Positions 63,429 to 64,000 of a DNA stretch of 64,000 nucleotides are shown one piece after another (positions within the stretch are counted from its first letter, which is position 1; every line of letters starts with the position of its first letter). The stretch is from Nocardia higoensis NBRC 100133 (GTDB lineage: Bacteria > Actinomycetota > Actinomycetes > Mycobacteriales > Mycobacteriaceae), in contig NZ_BAGA01000145.1 of the NCBI RefSeq assembly GCF_000308595.1, forward strand, positions 62,001-126,000. The letters run 5' to 3'. The position numbers and the translations under genes were made by a program. A model generated the notes under the pieces. The model worked only from the letters and a program-made list of their open reading frames with translations, did no database searches and was not told where the DNA came from.

Positions 63429-63803
63429 TCAGCCGGGCTGCGGGACACGGTCGAATTCGCCGTCGGCCACCCCGGCGAGGAAGGCGTCCCACTCGGCGCG
63501 GGTGAAGCTCAGCACAGTGCCGCCGCGACGCAATTCCACACCGCCCGCGGCGTTCTCGGTGATCAGCTCGGGGACCGCGTCGCCTGCCCGCAGGCGCGCC
63601 ACCAGGTCGTCCCAGACTTTCACCGAGACCGCCAGGACCGGCTGGGCCGCGGACTCGCCCGCTGCCCCGCGACGATATTTGCTGTCTCGTATCCAGACGG
63701 CGTCCGCGTCGAACTTCACCTCGACGCACTGGTTGCCGTTGTTGGACCGGGACGAGGTGAACCAGCCGGTGCGAATCGGCCGGCCCCCGGCATTGGTGGC
63801 CAT
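63429..63803 (-). CDS. DUF397 protein, partner of the DUF5753 regulator
   Basis: 124 residues. The DUF397 core TGWFTSSRSNNGNQCVEVKFDADAVWIRDSKY is at about 12-45, and a second, weaker DUF397-like half ends in FTRAEWDAFLAGVADGEFD. Starts 10 nt after the stop of the DUF5753 gene at the window edge, the normal arrangement of such pairs, in which the small protein acts with or against the XRE regulator. Confidence 0.9.
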   Translation of the reverse strand: MATNAGGRPIRTGWFTSSRSNNGNQCVEVKFDADAVWIRDSKYRRGAAGESAAQPVLAVSVKVWDDLVARLRAGDAVPELITENAAGGVELRRGGTVLSFTRAEWDAFLAGVADGEFDRVPQPG

Positions 63804-63813
63804 GCCCGAAAGT

Positions 63814-64000
63814 CTACCCCTGGGCGTAACGCCTGATCAGAGCTTCGGAATCGGCTCGTGACAGAGCTTGCTCGAGCGCTCGCAGGTACGCGAAGCCCAG
63901 GTCGCGCACCAGCTCGAGATCGTCCACCGGACCGCCGAAGACCGCGCTCTCTGCCCAGCCGAAGGTGGGTAGCTGCTCGCTTGCGAAGTCGAGCAGATGG
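63814..64000 (-). CDS. XRE/DUF5753 regulator, 3' end only
   Basis: The minus-strand frame running to TAG at 63814 reads a DUF5753 C-terminus: HLLDFASEQLP, AESAVFGGPVDDLEL, FAYLRALEQALSR, SEALIRRYAQG. The start and the HTH lie beyond the window. Only the last 61 residues are visible, so the identification rests on this segment plus the downstream DUF397 gene. Confidence 0.72.
   Translation of the reverse strand, partial: HLLDFASEQLPTFGWAESAVFGGPVDDLELVRDLGFAYLRALEQALSRADSEALIRRYAQG

Overview
The window is high-GC DNA with near-saturated G/C at third codon positions. The gene content points to a mycolate-containing actinomycete, most likely Nocardia. The main pointers are a complete yrbE-mce operon, a three-gene Sdh1-type succinate dehydrogenase, a Zmp1-like M13 peptidase, a DinP polymerase next to a divergent TetR gene (as in Mycobacterium), and DUF5753/DUF397 regulator pairs (common in Nocardia and Streptomyces, rare in mycobacteria). 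The genus call is an inference; there is no rRNA in the window. No tRNA, CRISPR array, insertion sequence or prophage gene was seen.

0-6.4 kb: the 3' end of a modular polyketide synthase gene (degenerate acyltransferase, dehydratase-like and ketoreductase regions, no carrier protein), an S4 RNA-binding protein, a secreted NlpC/P60 hydrolase, a small acidic protein and a stand-alone ATPase. 6.6-19.2 kb: a LysR regulator facing a ten-gene minus-strand cluster. The cluster encodes an aldo/keto reductase, an NtaA/SnaA/DszA-type flavin monooxygenase, an NmrA-like protein, a DyP-like protein, an unknown protein, a lipoprotein binding protein with two permeases and a fused ATPase of the peptide ABC class, and an acyl-CoA-dehydrogenase-fold oxidoreductase. 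Together they look like an import-and-oxidation pathway for an unidentified organic compound, and this is the best candidate here for an undescribed system. Several inverted repeats lie in front of it.

19.6-27 kb: a lipase-like hydrolase, a small conserved-looking protein, an unusual thiolase-fold protein that has lost both catalytic cysteines and carries a Gly/Tyr-rich insertion, then the sdhCAB operon. 27-39 kb: an XRE/DUF5753 regulator, an AlkA-like glycosylase, a YdiJ-like FAD/Fe-S dehydrogenase, an ABC exporter, a YhdH-type reductase, secreted small proteins, DinP, and a TetR-thioesterase pair. 39-47.6 kb: Lon protease with a HAIR-like (HspR) site, a short-chain dehydrogenase remnant, a DUF445 membrane protein, a DinB-fold protein, an anchored proline-rich protein, L-2-hydroxyglutarate oxidase, an SRPBCC protein and ribonuclease H.

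47.6-57.3 kb: a tightly coupled Mce lipid-import operon (yrbEA, yrbEB, mceA-F and one Mce-associated protein), most junctions overlapping by 1-4 nt. 57.7-64 kb: secreted and envelope proteins (S1 protease, LppU-like lipoprotein, DUF6764-like protein, L,D-transpeptidase), the Zmp1-like peptidase, and a DUF397 gene with the 3' end of its DUF5753 partner at the window edge. Convergent gene pairs are repeatedly separated by long perfect hairpins without a T tract.
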